Below, piece by piece: positions 8,523-17,481 of a stretch of 47,344 nt of DNA (position 1 is its first letter; each line of letters begins with the position of its first letter). The translations under genes were made by a program, and so were the position numbers. Source of the DNA: Gammaproteobacteria bacterium (GTDB lineage: Bacteria; Pseudomonadota; Gammaproteobacteria; Immundisolibacterales; JAKLLR01). Under the pieces are notes generated by a model. That model made no database searches. It was not told the DNA's origin and saw only the letters and a list, made by a program, of their open reading frames with translations. The DNA lies in assembly GCA_022014175.1 (NCBI GenBank), contig JAKLLR010000005.1, positions 1 to 47,344 of the forward strand, given 5' to 3'.

Positions 8523-9281
8523 TCAGTTCTGGTCGCTGCCCCTGTGGTCGGGTTGCAGGCGCTCTACCCAGAGCAGAGTGGCGCCCGCCACCGCGGTCGG
8601 CATGGCGAGCAGGTTGATCACCGGGACCAGACTCAGCAGCAGCGTGGCGGCACCAAAGCCAAACAGACTCAGGGGCGTCTGCCGATGCCGTCTGCGCTGC
8701 TGACGGAAATCAAGGCGGTGATTGGCCATGGGGTAGTCGAGATACTCCAGCCCCATCATCCAGGCGTTAAACCCCAGCCAGAGCGGTGCCGCGAAGAGAT
8801 TGACCAGGGGAATGAGAGTAAGCAACAGCAGTAACAGAGCCCTGCTGGCAAAGTAGAGTAGCTTGCGCAGCTCATTAAGGATATCGGGGCCGAAATTGCG
8901 TAGCAGAGTGCGCCAGTCACTGTTATCCGGCGGCTTTTGCCCGGTCAGCTCCAGTTCGACCCGCTCTGCCAGCAGGCCGTTGAAGGGGGCTCCGATCAGA
9001 TTGGCCAGGAGAGTAAACGTGTAGGTGGTGATGAGCAGCGCCACCAGCCCGAACAGAATCCAGATCACCAGATCAAACCACTGTAGCCACTCGGGCAAAT
9101 AGTCGAGCATGCCACTGGTCAGCGTCAGGGCTTTGCGGCCAATGAACCAGCCGACGCCAAGGTAGATCACCAGATTTATGGTTACAGGCAGAATCACATA
9201 AAGGCGGATGCCGGGGCGCATCAGCAGGCCCATACCCCGGAAGAGGCAGGTCGCTGCGGCCAGGGGTCTGTCCCTCTTCAA
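8523..9281 (-). CDS. cysZ: CysZ-like sulfate transporter (EI24 domain)
   Basis: The 252-residue polytopic membrane protein has the CysZ/EI24 order: an N-terminal amphipathic segment (FRGMGLLMRPGIRLYVILPV), two long hydrophobic helices (INLVIYLGVGWFIG; WILFGLVALLITTYTFTLLANLIGAPFNGLLAE) and a late pair (LLLLLLTLIPLVNLFAAPLWLGFNAW; FGFGAATLLLSLVPVINLLAMP). The NLIGAPFN segment is a family signature. CysZ moves sulfate across the inner membrane, which fits the sulfate/sulfite reduction genes some 20 kb away. Its start overlaps the end of the SDR gene upstream by four bases (ATGA-type coupling). EI24-domain proteins of unknown function are the alternative. Confidence 0.8.
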   Translation of the reverse strand: MKRDRPLAAATCLFRGMGLLMRPGIRLYVILPVTINLVIYLGVGWFIGRKALTLTSGMLDYLPEWLQWFDLVIWILFGLVALLITTYTFTLLANLIGAPFNGLLAERVELELTGQKPPDNSDWRTLLRNFGPDILNELRKLLYFASRALLLLLLTLIPLVNLFAAPLWLGFNAWMMGLEYLDYPMANHRLDFRQQRRRHRQTPLSLFGFGAATLLLSLVPVINLLAMPTAVAGATLLWVERLQPDHRGSDQN

Positions 9282-10057
9282 AGAGGCGACTGCAGGTGCC
9301 CGCCGTCAACCGGAATTACGCTGCCAGTCATATGGCGGGAGGCATCAGAGGCCAGCAGCAGCAGAGGGCCGTCCAGATCCTCGAGTTCGCCAAAGCGCTG
9401 ACTCGGAATGCGTTTGCGGCAGGCCTCCCCGGCCCGGCTGGCAATGAAATCGTGGGTCATTTCGCTCTCGACGTAACCCGGGGCCAGGGCATTGACCCGG
9501 ATGTTGTGCTCCGCAAGCTCGACCGCGAGTGATCGGGTGAGGTGAATCAGTCCCGCTTTTGAGGTGTTGTAGGGGCTGATCTGCCCGCCGACGCGGAGGC
9601 CCAGAATAGAGGCGATGTTGATAATGCTGCCGCCGTTGCCTAGCCTGACCATCGCCCGGGCTGCGGCGGTACTGGTGAGCCAGGGGCCTTTCAGGTTGGT
9701 GTCCAGCACCTGGTCCCACTGCTCTTCTGTGACGTCCAGGGCGTGAGCCTGCACCGTCGTGCCCGCACTGTTGATCAAAATATCGATCCGGCCCCAGTGA
9801 GCGACAAGATCGGCGATGGCCTGTTCCGTTGCGGTCTGGTCCCGTACATCGAACGGCAGGCAGAGTACTGAGTCATCGTTCGCATCTATCCGGGCGGCGG
9901 AGTGTTGCAGCTTTTCCGGATCGCGAGCTGCGATGGCAACTCTGGCACCGGCCCGGTGAAGGGTCTGGACGAAATGTCGTCCCAATCCGCTGGAGCCGCC
10001 AGTGACTAAGGCAACCCGGCCGTCGAGTCGCCATGGGTGTCCAAAAGATTGGGGCAT
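9278..10057 (-). CDS. SDR-family oxidoreductase
   Basis: The 259-residue protein is a classical short-chain dehydrogenase: TGGSSGLG cofactor loop at about residues 19-26, NSAG at the end of beta-4, the catalytic Ser in NIASILG, and YNTSK for the Tyr-Lys pair. The late PVDGGHLQS tail is normal for the group. Substrate is not predictable; the sequence pattern resembles gluconate/3-oxoacyl reductases. The start has no visible Shine-Dalgarno and the upstream DNA is AT-rich (see 10058-10152). It is the first gene of a two-gene unit with cysZ, overlapping it by four bases. Confidence 0.88.
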   Translation of the reverse strand: MPQSFGHPWRLDGRVALVTGGSSGLGRHFVQTLHRAGARVAIAARDPEKLQHSAARIDANDDSVLCLPFDVRDQTATEQAIADLVAHWGRIDILINSAGTTVQAHALDVTEEQWDQVLDTNLKGPWLTSTAAARAMVRLGNGGSIINIASILGLRVGGQISPYNTSKAGLIHLTRSLAVELAEHNIRVNALAPGYVESEMTHDFIASRAGEACRKRIPSQRFGELEDLDGPLLLLASDASRHMTGSVIPVDGGHLQSPL

Positions 10058-10084
10058 AAAATTAAACCGTATAATCCATATAAA

Positions 10085-10108
10085 TCAATAGTTTATGTTT
10101 TCTATTGA
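10085..10108. repeat. 7 bp inverted repeat upstream of the SDR-cysZ unit
   Basis: TCAATAG (10085-10091) and CTATTGA (10102-10108) form a perfect inverted repeat with a 10-base spacer in an AT-rich intergenic region. It lies upstream of the SDR-cysZ pair and downstream of the small exported protein, both on the minus strand. It could be an operator for the SDR gene or a weak 3' hairpin of the upstream gene; no U-run follows the stem on the minus strand. Confidence 0.35.
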
Positions 10109-10152
10109 AAGTATTTTCTCGGCTTGAATTCGTCCCGTTTTCGCTAGAGGCT

Positions 10153-10593
10153 CTATTCGCCGCTGCCGCCGAACGGCCACATCCGACGGAAGAAGCCCTC
10201 CTGCTCCTCCTGCCGTTCTCGAACGCTCTCGCGGCGCTGTTTTTCAGCTTTCTGCTGCTTCTTGTCTCTCTGTTTGTCGCTATGGATTTCGTCCTCATCA
10301 AGGCCGATGTTGCCTTTGGCTCTGTCGACCTGTTGGTCAATCAGCTCAGACAGGCTGGCCGGATCCTCGGAGTCATAGTCGTTTCCATGGTCACCGCCGC
10401 GCTCTGAATTGGCAGCGCCCTGTTCGGAGCGTCGTTCGGCGGCCCGTTCCTGGCCCAGGGTTGATCCCTCCACTGACTGCTTGTTGCTCTGTGCGGGCAT
10501 GCCGTCCGGCTTTGCGGCCAGCAACGGGGTGCCCAGAAACAGGCCAAGGGTGAGGCCAGTGATCAGGGCAATATTGTGTGTGCGTGGGGCCAT
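10153..10593 (-). CDS. Small exported highly charged protein, unknown function
   Basis: The likely start is ATG 10593 (MAPRTHNIALITG), ten codons inside the track ORF, giving 146 residues. A signal peptide is clear: basic start, hydrophobic core ALITGLTLGLFLGTPLLA and an AA/K cleavage context. The mature part is dominated by Arg, Glu, Lys, Asp and Gln, with a helical, probably coiled-coil stretch (DEIHSDKQRDKKQQKAEKQRRESVRERQEEQ) and a C-terminal aromatic/glycine tail (FFRRMWPFGGSGE). I do not recognise a family. Presumably periplasmic. It reads away from the fadN-like gene; the two share the upstream region 10594-10742. Confidence 0.6.
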   Translation of the reverse strand: MAPRTHNIALITGLTLGLFLGTPLLAAKPDGMPAQSNKQSVEGSTLGQERAAERRSEQGAANSERGGDHGNDYDSEDPASLSELIDQQVDRAKGNIGLDEDEIHSDKQRDKKQQKAEKQRRESVRERQEEQEGFFRRMWPFGGSGE

Positions 10594-10656
10594 GGGCAGA
10601 GTCTCCGCAGTCAATGAGTGCAATTCTTTAGGATGTTAACACGCAGCGAAACCGCC

Positions 10657-10683
10657 TTGAGAAGCCCCTGGCTTTGCTAGAAT
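10657..10683 (+). promoter_or_regulatory. Candidate sigma70 promoter of the fadN-like gene
   Basis: TTGAGA (10657-10662) and TAGAAT (10678-10683) are 15 bases apart, and the -10 is preceded by TGC, an extended -10 arrangement. It would start a leader of roughly 50 bases before ATG 10743. Spacing is one to two bases short of ideal. Confidence 0.45.
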
Positions 10684-10742
10684 CGCTTTCCTTACACAAA
10701 GGGGCAGTTCGACTGGCTGCCAAAACAACAGGGAGATTCAGC

Positions 10743-13046
10743 ATGGTGGAGATTCGCAGAGTAGCGGTGCTTGGAGCAGGCACCATGGGCAGCGGTATTG
10801 CGGCGCAGCTGGCCAATGCGGGTTATCCGGTTCTGTTGCTGGATATGACCCGGGAGATCGCGGAGTCTGCCCGGCAGGCCCTGCTGAGCCGTCGGCCCGC
10901 GCCACTGATGAGCCCGGAGGCTGTGGATCTGATTGAGATTGGCGATTTTGAGGCCGACCTGAGACGACTCTCGGAGTGCGACTGGATCATTGAGGTGGTG
11001 GTGGAGCGGCTTGATATCAAGCACGCCCTGTTCCGTAAGATCGAGGCGGTTCGTCGTCCCGATACGCTGATCAGCTCCAATACCTCCGGGATTCCTCTGG
11101 CGGAGATGGTGGCCGGGATGCCCGAAAGCTTTGCCAGCCATTTTTTGATCACCCATTTTTTCAATCCGCCTCGTTATATGGGGCTGCTGGAGCTGGTCGC
11201 TGGGCCAGAGACACTGCCTGAGGCGACGGCGGTCCTGGCCAGATTCTGTGAGGTGGCGCTGGGCAAGGAGGTGGTGCGGGCAAAGGATACCCCCGGATTT
11301 ATCGGCAACCGTATCGGCGTCGCTATGCTTATGGTGGGGCTGCACAAGGCGCTGGAGCTTGGCCTCACCCCGGAGGAGGCGGATGCGGTCGCTGGTCGGC
11401 CCATGGGCTTTCCGGGAACCGGCATCTTTGGTCTGTTCGATCTGATCGGCATTGATGTGATCGACCTGATCTGCAGTAACCTCAAGCAGCAGCTGGCCGG
11501 AGATGATCCGATTCGGCCCTATCTGGAGATGCCGGTGGCGCTGCAGCAGATGCTGGAGCAGGGGCTCACCGGTCGCAAGGGGCCAGGGGGGTTCTACCGG
11601 CAGCGGAAGGTGGATGGCAAGAAGGTCCGCGAGACCTATGACCTCGCAACTGGAGAGTACCGGCCATTTACCCCCGCCGAACTGGCGTCGGCCAGCAGTC
11701 ATCGGCTGGATGAGCTACTCGCCCAGAATGATCGGGGAGGCCGTTATGCCGCTGCGGTGTTGTCTGCAACCCTGGGCTACAGTGCCTGGCTGCTGCCAGA
11801 AATTGCGGATGATATTCGGGCCATCGACACGGCCATGCGTGAGGGCTACTCCTGGAGATGGGGGCCGTTCGAATTGATCGACCGGATCGGTGCGGGGAGC
11901 CTGGTCGAGCGCCTGGGTCGGGATGGGCAGCCGGTGCCGGAGCTGCTGGCTCGGGTTGCTTCAGTCGGCGGCTCTTTCTACCGTGGCGGTCAACTGAGTG
12001 AGCCGGAGTTCTTTCAGCTCGACGGACGTTACCAGCCCGTGCCGCTTTCAGCGGAGGCGTGGAGTCTGGCCGAGGTCAAGCGGACTGCCCCCAGGCTGTT
12101 TGGTAACGAATCCGCCACCCTGTGGGACATTGGGGACGGGGTCGCCTGTCTGGAGTTCCACTCGAAGATGAATGCCCTGGACGACAAGATCGCGGAGATG
12201 TTCGTTCGCACCCGGGGTGCGGTTGAACGCGGATTTCAGGCTCTGGTGATCGGCAATGACGGCCCCAACTTTTCGGTTGGTGCCAACATCAAATTCATCG
12301 TCGATCACGCGCTTGCCGAGGATTACGACAGCATCAGGAGCTTTATCGGCAGCCTGCAGTCGGGCCTGATGGGGCTGAAGTACGCCCCTTTCCCAGTGGT
12401 GGGCGCACCTCTGGGCATGGCCCTGGGTGGCGGTTGCGAAGTGGTGTTGCACTGTAACGAGGTGCAGGCCCATGCGGAGTTCAGGGGGGGGCTGGTGGAG
12501 CTGCGGGTCGGCCTGATCCCGGGCGGCGGCGGGTGCAAGGAGATGCTGCTGCGTCGTTACCGGGAGCTGGGCCCGGAGCGGGCTGAAGAGGCCATAGCCG
12601 GTGCCTTCGATGTGATAGCCACCGGGGCGACCTCCAGCTCTGCTGCCGGGGCGCGGGGGTTGAAAATTCTGGGCGAGGGTGATGGTATCAGCATGAATCG
12701 CCGACGGGTTCTGGCTGATGCCAAAGCGCGGGCGCTGGCGATGGTCGACGGCTATCAGCCTGGCGACGAGGCGGTACTGCAGCTGCCGGGGCGAAACGGT
12801 ATGCCGGCGATTGAAGCCCGTATTCAGGAAGCTATCGAACAGGGGCGGATGAGCGACTACGATGGCCGGGTTGCCTGCGGTCTTGGACGCATTCTGACCG
12901 GGGGCGACCGGAAAAGCCCGGGCCCGGTGACCGAGCGGCAGTTACTGGCTCTGGAGTTGGAGGTTATTATCGACCTGTTGCACAATAAAGAGACCAAGGC
13001 CCGCATCGAACACATGCTTAAAACCGGCAAGCCGTTGCGCAACTAG
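10743..13046 (+). CDS. fadN: FadN-type 3-hydroxyacyl-CoA dehydrogenase / enoyl-CoA hydratase
   Basis: The start is ATG 10743, seven bases after GGGAGA; the track extension upstream is leader. The 767-residue protein has the dehydrogenase at the N-terminus (VLGAGTMGSGIAAQLA NAD-binding loop, residues 9-24; catalytic-His region FLITHFFNPPRYMGLLELV) followed by its C-terminal dimerisation domains (DTPGFIGNRIG), and an enoyl-CoA hydratase domain at the C-terminus (oxyanion FSVGANIKF and GMALGGGCE, then GLIPGGGG). This order is the reverse of E. coli FadB/FadJ and matches Bacillus FadN/YusL. It catalyses hydration and NAD-dependent oxidation in fatty-acid beta-oxidation. No thiolase gene adjoins it; the ETF genes follow, which take electrons from acyl-CoA dehydrogenases of the same pathway. 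Confidence 0.9.
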   Translation: MVEIRRVAVLGAGTMGSGIAAQLANAGYPVLLLDMTREIAESARQALLSRRPAPLMSPEAVDLIEIGDFEADLRRLSECDWIIEVVVERLDIKHALFRKIEAVRRPDTLISSNTSGIPLAEMVAGMPESFASHFLITHFFNPPRYMGLLELVAGPETLPEATAVLARFCEVALGKEVVRAKDTPGFIGNRIGVAMLMVGLHKALELGLTPEEADAVAGRPMGFPGTGIFGLFDLIGIDVIDLICSNLKQQLAGDDPIRPYLEMPVALQQMLEQGLTGRKGPGGFYRQRKVDGKKVRETYDLATGEYRPFTPAELASASSHRLDELLAQNDRGGRYAAAVLSATLGYSAWLLPEIADDIRAIDTAMREGYSWRWGPFELIDRIGAGSLVERLGRDGQPVPELLARVASVGGSFYRGGQLSEPEFFQLDGRYQPVPLSAEAWSLAEVKRTAPRLFGNESATLWDIGDGVACLEFHSKMNALDDKIAEMFVRTRGAVERGFQALVIGNDGPNFSVGANIKFIVDHALAEDYDSIRSFIGSLQSGLMGLKYAPFPVVGAPLGMALGGGCEVVLHCNEVQAHAEFRGGLVELRVGLIPGGGGCKEMLLRRYRELGPERAEEAIAGAFDVIATGATSSSAAGARGLKILGEGDGISMNRRRVLADAKARALAMVDGYQPGDEAVLQLPGRNGMPAIEARIQEAIEQGRMSDYDGRVACGLGRILTGGDRKSPGPVTERQLLALELEVIIDLLHNKETKARIEHMLKTGKPLRN

Positions 13047-13172
13047 ACTGGTTCGGTGGGCATCTGTGGGCAGTTTAATGATTACCCGGAGCCCTGTTAA
13101 ACCGTCGGCGAGTTCGTTGGTCAGGTTGGCCGCGAGCCGGGGCTTTTGTGGCGTAGAAGATAGAGAGCGGTA

Positions 13173-14777
13173 ATGACTGAAGCCATCGAACGGGATGTGA
13201 TGGAATTTGATGTGGTGATCGTCGGGGCCGGCCCTGCCGGGCTCGCTTGTGCGATCCGCTGCAAACAGCAGAATCCTGAGTTGATGGTCTGCGTGCTGGA
13301 GAAGGGCTCCGAAGTGGGCGCCCAGGTGTTGTCAGGGGCGGTCATTGAGCCCAGTGGCCTGGATCTGCTGTTCCCGGACTGGCGGGATGATCCCCCCGCG
13401 ATCTGTGTGCCCGCGGTTAAGGACGAATTCTCCCTGCTGACCGCTAAGTGGAAGCTACGGCTCTTCACGCCGCCGCAGATGAATAACCATGGCAATTACA
13501 TCGTCTCTCTTGGTGGTTTGTGTGCCTGGCTGGCATCCAGGGCCGAAGACCTGGGAGTCGAGATCTACCCCGGTTTTGCGGCTGCTGAAGTCTTGTTGGA
13601 CGAGTCCGGCGAGCGGGTCATCGGTATTCGCACCGGCGATATGGGTGTGGATGCCGCCGGTCTGCCTAAGGATGGGTACACTCCGGGCATCGACATTCAC
13701 GCCAGGGTCACGGTGCTGGCGGAGGGGTGTCGGGGTAGCTTGAGCAAGCAGCTGATCAGCCGCTTCAAGCTGGATGAGGGTTGCGAGCCCCAGACCTACG
13801 GTATTGGTATCAAGGAGCTCTGGCAGTTGCCAGAGGGGCGGGTCACCCCGGGTTTGATCCAGCACTCGGTGGGCTGGCCCCTCGACAGTCGAACCTACGG
13901 CGGTAGCTTCCTCTACCATCTGGATCAGGATCGTGTGGCGGTTGGTTTTGTCACCGGGCTGGATTACAGCAACCCCTATCTTGAGCCCTATGAGGTGTTT
14001 CAGCAGTTCAAGAACCACCCTAAAATCAAGCCCCTGTTTGAGGGGGGTGAAATTATATCCAGTGGTGCCCGGGCGATTGTGGAGGGCGGGTTACAGTCCC
14101 TGCCGAAGCTTGAGCTGCCGGGGGCTCTGTTAATTGGCGACTCCGCGGGCATGGTCAACGTGCCTAAAATCAAAGGCACCCATATGGCTATGCACGCCGG
14201 GATCATGGCGGCGGATCGGTTGGCGACCAGCCAGGAGTCAACCGGCTGGGATGCGGCCTGGCGGAGTTCGCCCTGGGCCGATGAGTTGAAACAGGTCCGC
14301 AATATCCGGCCCGGATTTCGTCGCGGGCTCTGGTTGGGGCTGGTCAACGCAGGGATTGAGACCATCACCTTCGGTCGTCTGCCCTGGACCCTGGGCCATC
14401 ACGCCGATCACTCATCCCTGAAACTTGCTGCCGAATCGGATAGACCCGAGTGGCCGAAACGGGATCTGCCGCCCCGGGATCGACTGGCAGGGGTCTATTT
14501 CGCGGCGACGGAGCACGACGAGAATCAGCCTGTCCATCTGCAGGTCTCGGACACCGATATCTGTATCACCCGCTGCCGCGAGGAGTACGGCAACCCCTGT
14601 ACCCGGTTCTGCCCTGCCAATGTCTATGAAATGGTGGAGGAGCAGGGTGCCCATCGCCTGCAGATCAACTCTGGCAACTGTGTGCACTGCAAAACCTGTG
14701 ATATCAAGGATCCCTATCAAATTATCAACTGGGTCACACCTGAAGGGGGTTCAGGCCCCAACTATCAGGGTTTGTGA
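13173..14777 (+). CDS. Electron transfer flavoprotein-ubiquinone oxidoreductase
   Basis: The 534-residue protein begins with a FAD-binding loop VIVGAGPAGLACA and matches ETF-QO throughout (VLEKGSEVGAQVLSGAV, GIGIKELWQLPEG, GDSAGMVNVPKIKGTHMAM). The C-terminus holds the [4Fe-4S] cysteines in PCTRFCPANVYE and NCVHCKTCDIKDP. It passes electrons from reduced ETF to ubiquinone at the inner membrane. The start ATG 13173 follows GAGAGCGG at suitable spacing. The etfB and etfA genes follow directly (41-base gap), so the complete acyl-CoA to quinone relay is encoded together. Confidence 0.95.
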   Translation: MTEAIERDVMEFDVVIVGAGPAGLACAIRCKQQNPELMVCVLEKGSEVGAQVLSGAVIEPSGLDLLFPDWRDDPPAICVPAVKDEFSLLTAKWKLRLFTPPQMNNHGNYIVSLGGLCAWLASRAEDLGVEIYPGFAAAEVLLDESGERVIGIRTGDMGVDAAGLPKDGYTPGIDIHARVTVLAEGCRGSLSKQLISRFKLDEGCEPQTYGIGIKELWQLPEGRVTPGLIQHSVGWPLDSRTYGGSFLYHLDQDRVAVGFVTGLDYSNPYLEPYEVFQQFKNHPKIKPLFEGGEIISSGARAIVEGGLQSLPKLELPGALLIGDSAGMVNVPKIKGTHMAMHAGIMAADRLATSQESTGWDAAWRSSPWADELKQVRNIRPGFRRGLWLGLVNAGIETITFGRLPWTLGHHADHSSLKLAAESDRPEWPKRDLPPRDRLAGVYFAATEHDENQPVHLQVSDTDICITRCREEYGNPCTRFCPANVYEMVEEQGAHRLQINSGNCVHCKTCDIKDPYQIINWVTPEGGSGPNYQGL

Positions 14778-14818
14778 TCCGCTTTAGTGCCCGAATTTAA
14801 CAAAAGAAGAGTTCGATT

Positions 14819-15565
14819 ATGAAAGTACTGGTCTGTGTAAAACGGGTGGTGGACTACAACGTCCGCATACGAGTGAAGCCGGATGGCGGCGGCGTGGTGA
14901 CGGACGGGGTCAAAATGGCCATGAATCCGTTTGATGAGATCGCGGTGGAAGAGGCTTTGCGGATGCGCGAAGCGGGCCATGTCAGCGAAGTGGTTGCAGT
15001 GACCATTGGCGATAAAAAGAGCCAGGAGCAGCTGCGCACCGCTCTAGCCATGGGGGCTGACAGGGCGATCTGGGTAGAGCATGAGGAGGCGATTCAGCCT
15101 CTTGGTGTGGCTCGAGTGCTGAAGGCATTGGCGGAGAGGGAGCAGCCGGGTCTGGTGCTGCTGGGCAAGCAGGCGATCGACGATGATTGTGGTCAGACCG
15201 CGCAGATGTTGGCGGCCCTGTGGCAGCGGCCTCAGGCGACCTACGCTTCTGAGGTGGTTATCAGCGGCGAAACAGTGCGGGTCACCCGGGAGGTGGATGC
15301 GGGACTGGAGGTGATTGATGTTGATCTGCCCGCAGTGATCAGCACTGATCTGCGTCTGAACGAGCCCCGCTACGTGAAGCTGCCGGACATTATGAAAGCG
15401 AAGCGCAAACCGATGGACAGTTACACCCTTCCGGACCTGGGGGTTGAATTACCGCCACTGGTGGAACGGCTCGAAACGACGCCGCCACCGGCTCGTACCG
15501 GGGGATTCAAAGTGGAGTCTGTGGAAGAGCTGGTTGCCACACTTAAAGAGAAGGGGTTGGTCTGA
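14819..15565 (+). CDS. etfB: Electron transfer flavoprotein beta subunit
   Basis: The 248-residue protein begins MKVLVCVKRVVDYNVRIRV and contains the AMNPFDEIAVEEALR and LLGKQAIDDDCGQTAQMLA segments of EtfB, with the late DLRLNEPRYVKLPDIMKAK stretch that includes the recognition-loop region for acyl-CoA dehydrogenases. Length is typical (about 250). It binds AMP and forms the soluble heterodimer with EtfA. RBS AAAGAAGAG precedes the ATG. Its stop overlaps the start of etfA by one base (TGATG), indicating coupled translation. Confidence 0.97.
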   Translation: MKVLVCVKRVVDYNVRIRVKPDGGGVVTDGVKMAMNPFDEIAVEEALRMREAGHVSEVVAVTIGDKKSQEQLRTALAMGADRAIWVEHEEAIQPLGVARVLKALAEREQPGLVLLGKQAIDDDCGQTAQMLAALWQRPQATYASEVVISGETVRVTREVDAGLEVIDVDLPAVISTDLRLNEPRYVKLPDIMKAKRKPMDSYTLPDLGVELPPLVERLETTPPPARTGGFKVESVEELVATLKEKGLV

Positions 15566-16503
15566 TGAGTCGCCTACTGATTGTTGCTGAACATGGGGCA
15601 GGGAACCTCAACGCCAGTGTTGCCAAGACCCTCGCCTGTGCCCTGGAGCTGAAACCGGCCGAGCTTGATGTGGTGCTGTTTTCCGCCGATGGCGCCGAAG
15701 CCGCCTGCCAGCAGGCCGCGGCGCTAACCGGCGTGAGCCGGGTTCTGAGTGTGGCCCGACCGGAAAACGGCGCCCCCATGGGTGCGGTGCTGGCACCCCA
15801 GGTGGCGGCGATGGCGGCGGATTATGATTACGTGTTCGGGCCTTCAACCACCTTTGGCAAGGATCTGATGCCCAGCGTAGCGGCCCTGGCCGGGGTGCCG
15901 ATGGTGACGGACATCATGGGGGTTGAGGATGGTCGTACCTTTGTGCGCCCGACCTATGCCGGCAACGCGGTTGACAAAGTCCGGGTGCCGGACGGCCTGG
16001 TCGTTGCCACGGTTCGGGCCGCCTCCTATAAAGCTGTGGGAGGAGGTGGTAGCGCACCGGTGGAGGCGTTGGAGCTCGACATTGAACTGCCGACCCACAG
16101 CCGTTTTGTGGAGATCCGCGCAGGTAGCTCAGATCGACCTGACCTGCAGAGCGCGACCAAGGTGGTTTCAGGCGGTCGTGGACTGGGCAGTGCCGAGAAC
16201 TTTCAGGTGATCTACAGTCTGGCGGACAAGCTCGGTGCCGGGGTTGGCGCATCCCGTGCGGCGGTGGATTCGGGTTTTGTGCCGAACGAGATGCAGGTGG
16301 GCCAGACCGGTAAGATCATCGCGCCGGATCTCTACATTGCGGTTGGTATCTCTGGAGCGATCCAGCATCTGGCGGGTATCAAGGATGCGGGCACCATCGT
16401 TGCCATCAACAAAGATCCGGAAGCGCCCATTTTCGAGGTGGCTGACATCGGCCTGGTGGGTGATCTGTTCAAACTGCTGCCGGAGATTGAGGCGGCTCTG
16501 TAG
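15565..16503 (+). CDS. etfA: Electron transfer flavoprotein alpha subunit
   Basis: The 312-residue protein has the N-terminal EtfA domain ([17 protein letters not shown]) and the FAD-binding C-terminal domain with [47 protein letters not shown] and [20 protein letters not shown], all diagnostic of EtfA. With EtfB it collects electrons from acyl-CoA dehydrogenases (one candidate is encoded at 42.6 kb) and passes them to the ETF-QO upstream. It is the third gene of the ETF cluster. Confidence 0.97.
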   Translation: MSRLLIVAEHGAGNLNASVAKTLACALELKPAELDVVLFSADGAEAACQQAAALTGVSRVLSVARPENGAPMGAVLAPQVAAMAADYDYVFGPSTTFGKDLMPSVAALAGVPMVTDIMGVEDGRTFVRPTYAGNAVDKVRVPDGLVVATVRAASYKAVGGGGSAPVEALELDIELPTHSRFVEIRAGSSDRPDLQSATKVVSGGRGLGSAENFQVIYSLADKLGAGVGASRAAVDSGFVPNEMQVGQTGKIIAPDLYIAVGISGAIQHLAGIKDAGTIVAINKDPEAPIFEVADIGLVGDLFKLLPEIEAAL

Positions 16504-16525
16504 CGCGCTGCCCCGGGTACTGAGA

Positions 16526-17476
16526 GTGACTGAACAGACGATCTGCCAGGATGTAGGGGATGGTGTCACCGTTATCGACCTGCAGCATCTGCGGTCGGGG
16601 ATGGTCTCAAGTCATCTGCTGCAACAGGGGGATGCCCTGGCGCTGGTGGACGTTGGCACCCATTACTCGGTGCCACGCATTCTCGCTGCCCTTGCCCAGC
16701 GGGGACTCTCTCCCAGGCAGGTCAAATATGTCTGCGTAACTCATGTACATCTGGACCACGCTGGCGGTGCCGGTGAGCTGTTGCAGCACCTGCCTGAGGC
16801 ACAGTTGGTGGTGCACCCGCGGGGTGCCCGCCATATGCTGGATCCAGCCAAACTCGTCGCCGGGGCGACTGCGGTATATGGTGAGGCAGAGATGGACCGG
16901 ATCAATGGCGCTGTATTGCCGGTAGATGCTGCTCGGATTATCGAAGCTGTGGATGGGCTGGAACTGGATCTCGGCGGACGCCACCTGCGATTTTTCGATA
17001 CCCCGGGTCACGCCCGCCACCACTATTCAATCTATGATGAAGGCAGCCGCGGCGTCTTTTCCGGAGACATTTTTGGCCTCTCCTATCGGGCGCTGGATGT
17101 CGATGGTCGGGCCTTCATCTTCCCCACCACCACTCCGGTTCAGTTCGATCCGGTTGCAGCCCATCGGTCGATTGATGAGATTGTTGCGCTTGCCCCCAAA
17201 CGGGTGTTTCTGACCCATTTTGGGCCGGTCTCCGAAGTGCCGGGGCTCGCCGCCCAATTGCACAGGATGCTGGATGACTATGTCGTCCTGGCCCGGCAGT
17301 GCGTGGGTGGAGAGGGCGGGTCGGCGGAGTTGCCGGGGTTGCTCGCAACATATTTATTTGATGCGGCGCGGGGTCATGGCTGCGATCTGCCCGCTGATAT
17401 ATTGAAGGCGTTGCTGCAGCTCGACGTTGAGCTCAATGCTCAGGGTCTTGATTACTGGGCCAGCAGCAGTTCCTGA
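16526..17476 (+). CDS. MBL-fold metallo-hydrolase
   Basis: The track ORF begins inside etfA; the likely start is GTG 16526 ([11 protein letters not shown]), 22 bases after the etfA stop, giving 316 residues. The metal-binding signature is THVHLDHAG, followed by [20 protein letters not shown] and a late FLTHFGPV, the classical order of histidine and aspartate ligands for a dinuclear zinc or iron site. The family covers glyoxalase II, thioesterase-like and quorum-quenching enzymes; this subgroup is uncharacterised. Position directly behind etfA suggests a role connected with acyl-CoA or acyl-thioester metabolism, which is an inference. It converges on phaR with five bases between. Confidence 0.82.
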   Translation: MTEQTICQDVGDGVTVIDLQHLRSGMVSSHLLQQGDALALVDVGTHYSVPRILAALAQRGLSPRQVKYVCVTHVHLDHAGGAGELLQHLPEAQLVVHPRGARHMLDPAKLVAGATAVYGEAEMDRINGAVLPVDAARIIEAVDGLELDLGGRHLRFFDTPGHARHHYSIYDEGSRGVFSGDIFGLSYRALDVDGRAFIFPTTTPVQFDPVAAHRSIDEIVALAPKRVFLTHFGPVSEVPGLAAQLHRMLDDYVVLARQCVGGEGGSAELPGLLATYLFDAARGHGCDLPADILKALLQLDVELNAQGLDYWASSSS

Positions 17477-17481
17477 TTTTT

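Noticed and set aside
10692-11702. 336-residue ORF on the minus strand
   Set aside because: Antisense to the fadN-like gene, with histidine/glutamine-rich composition and no motif.
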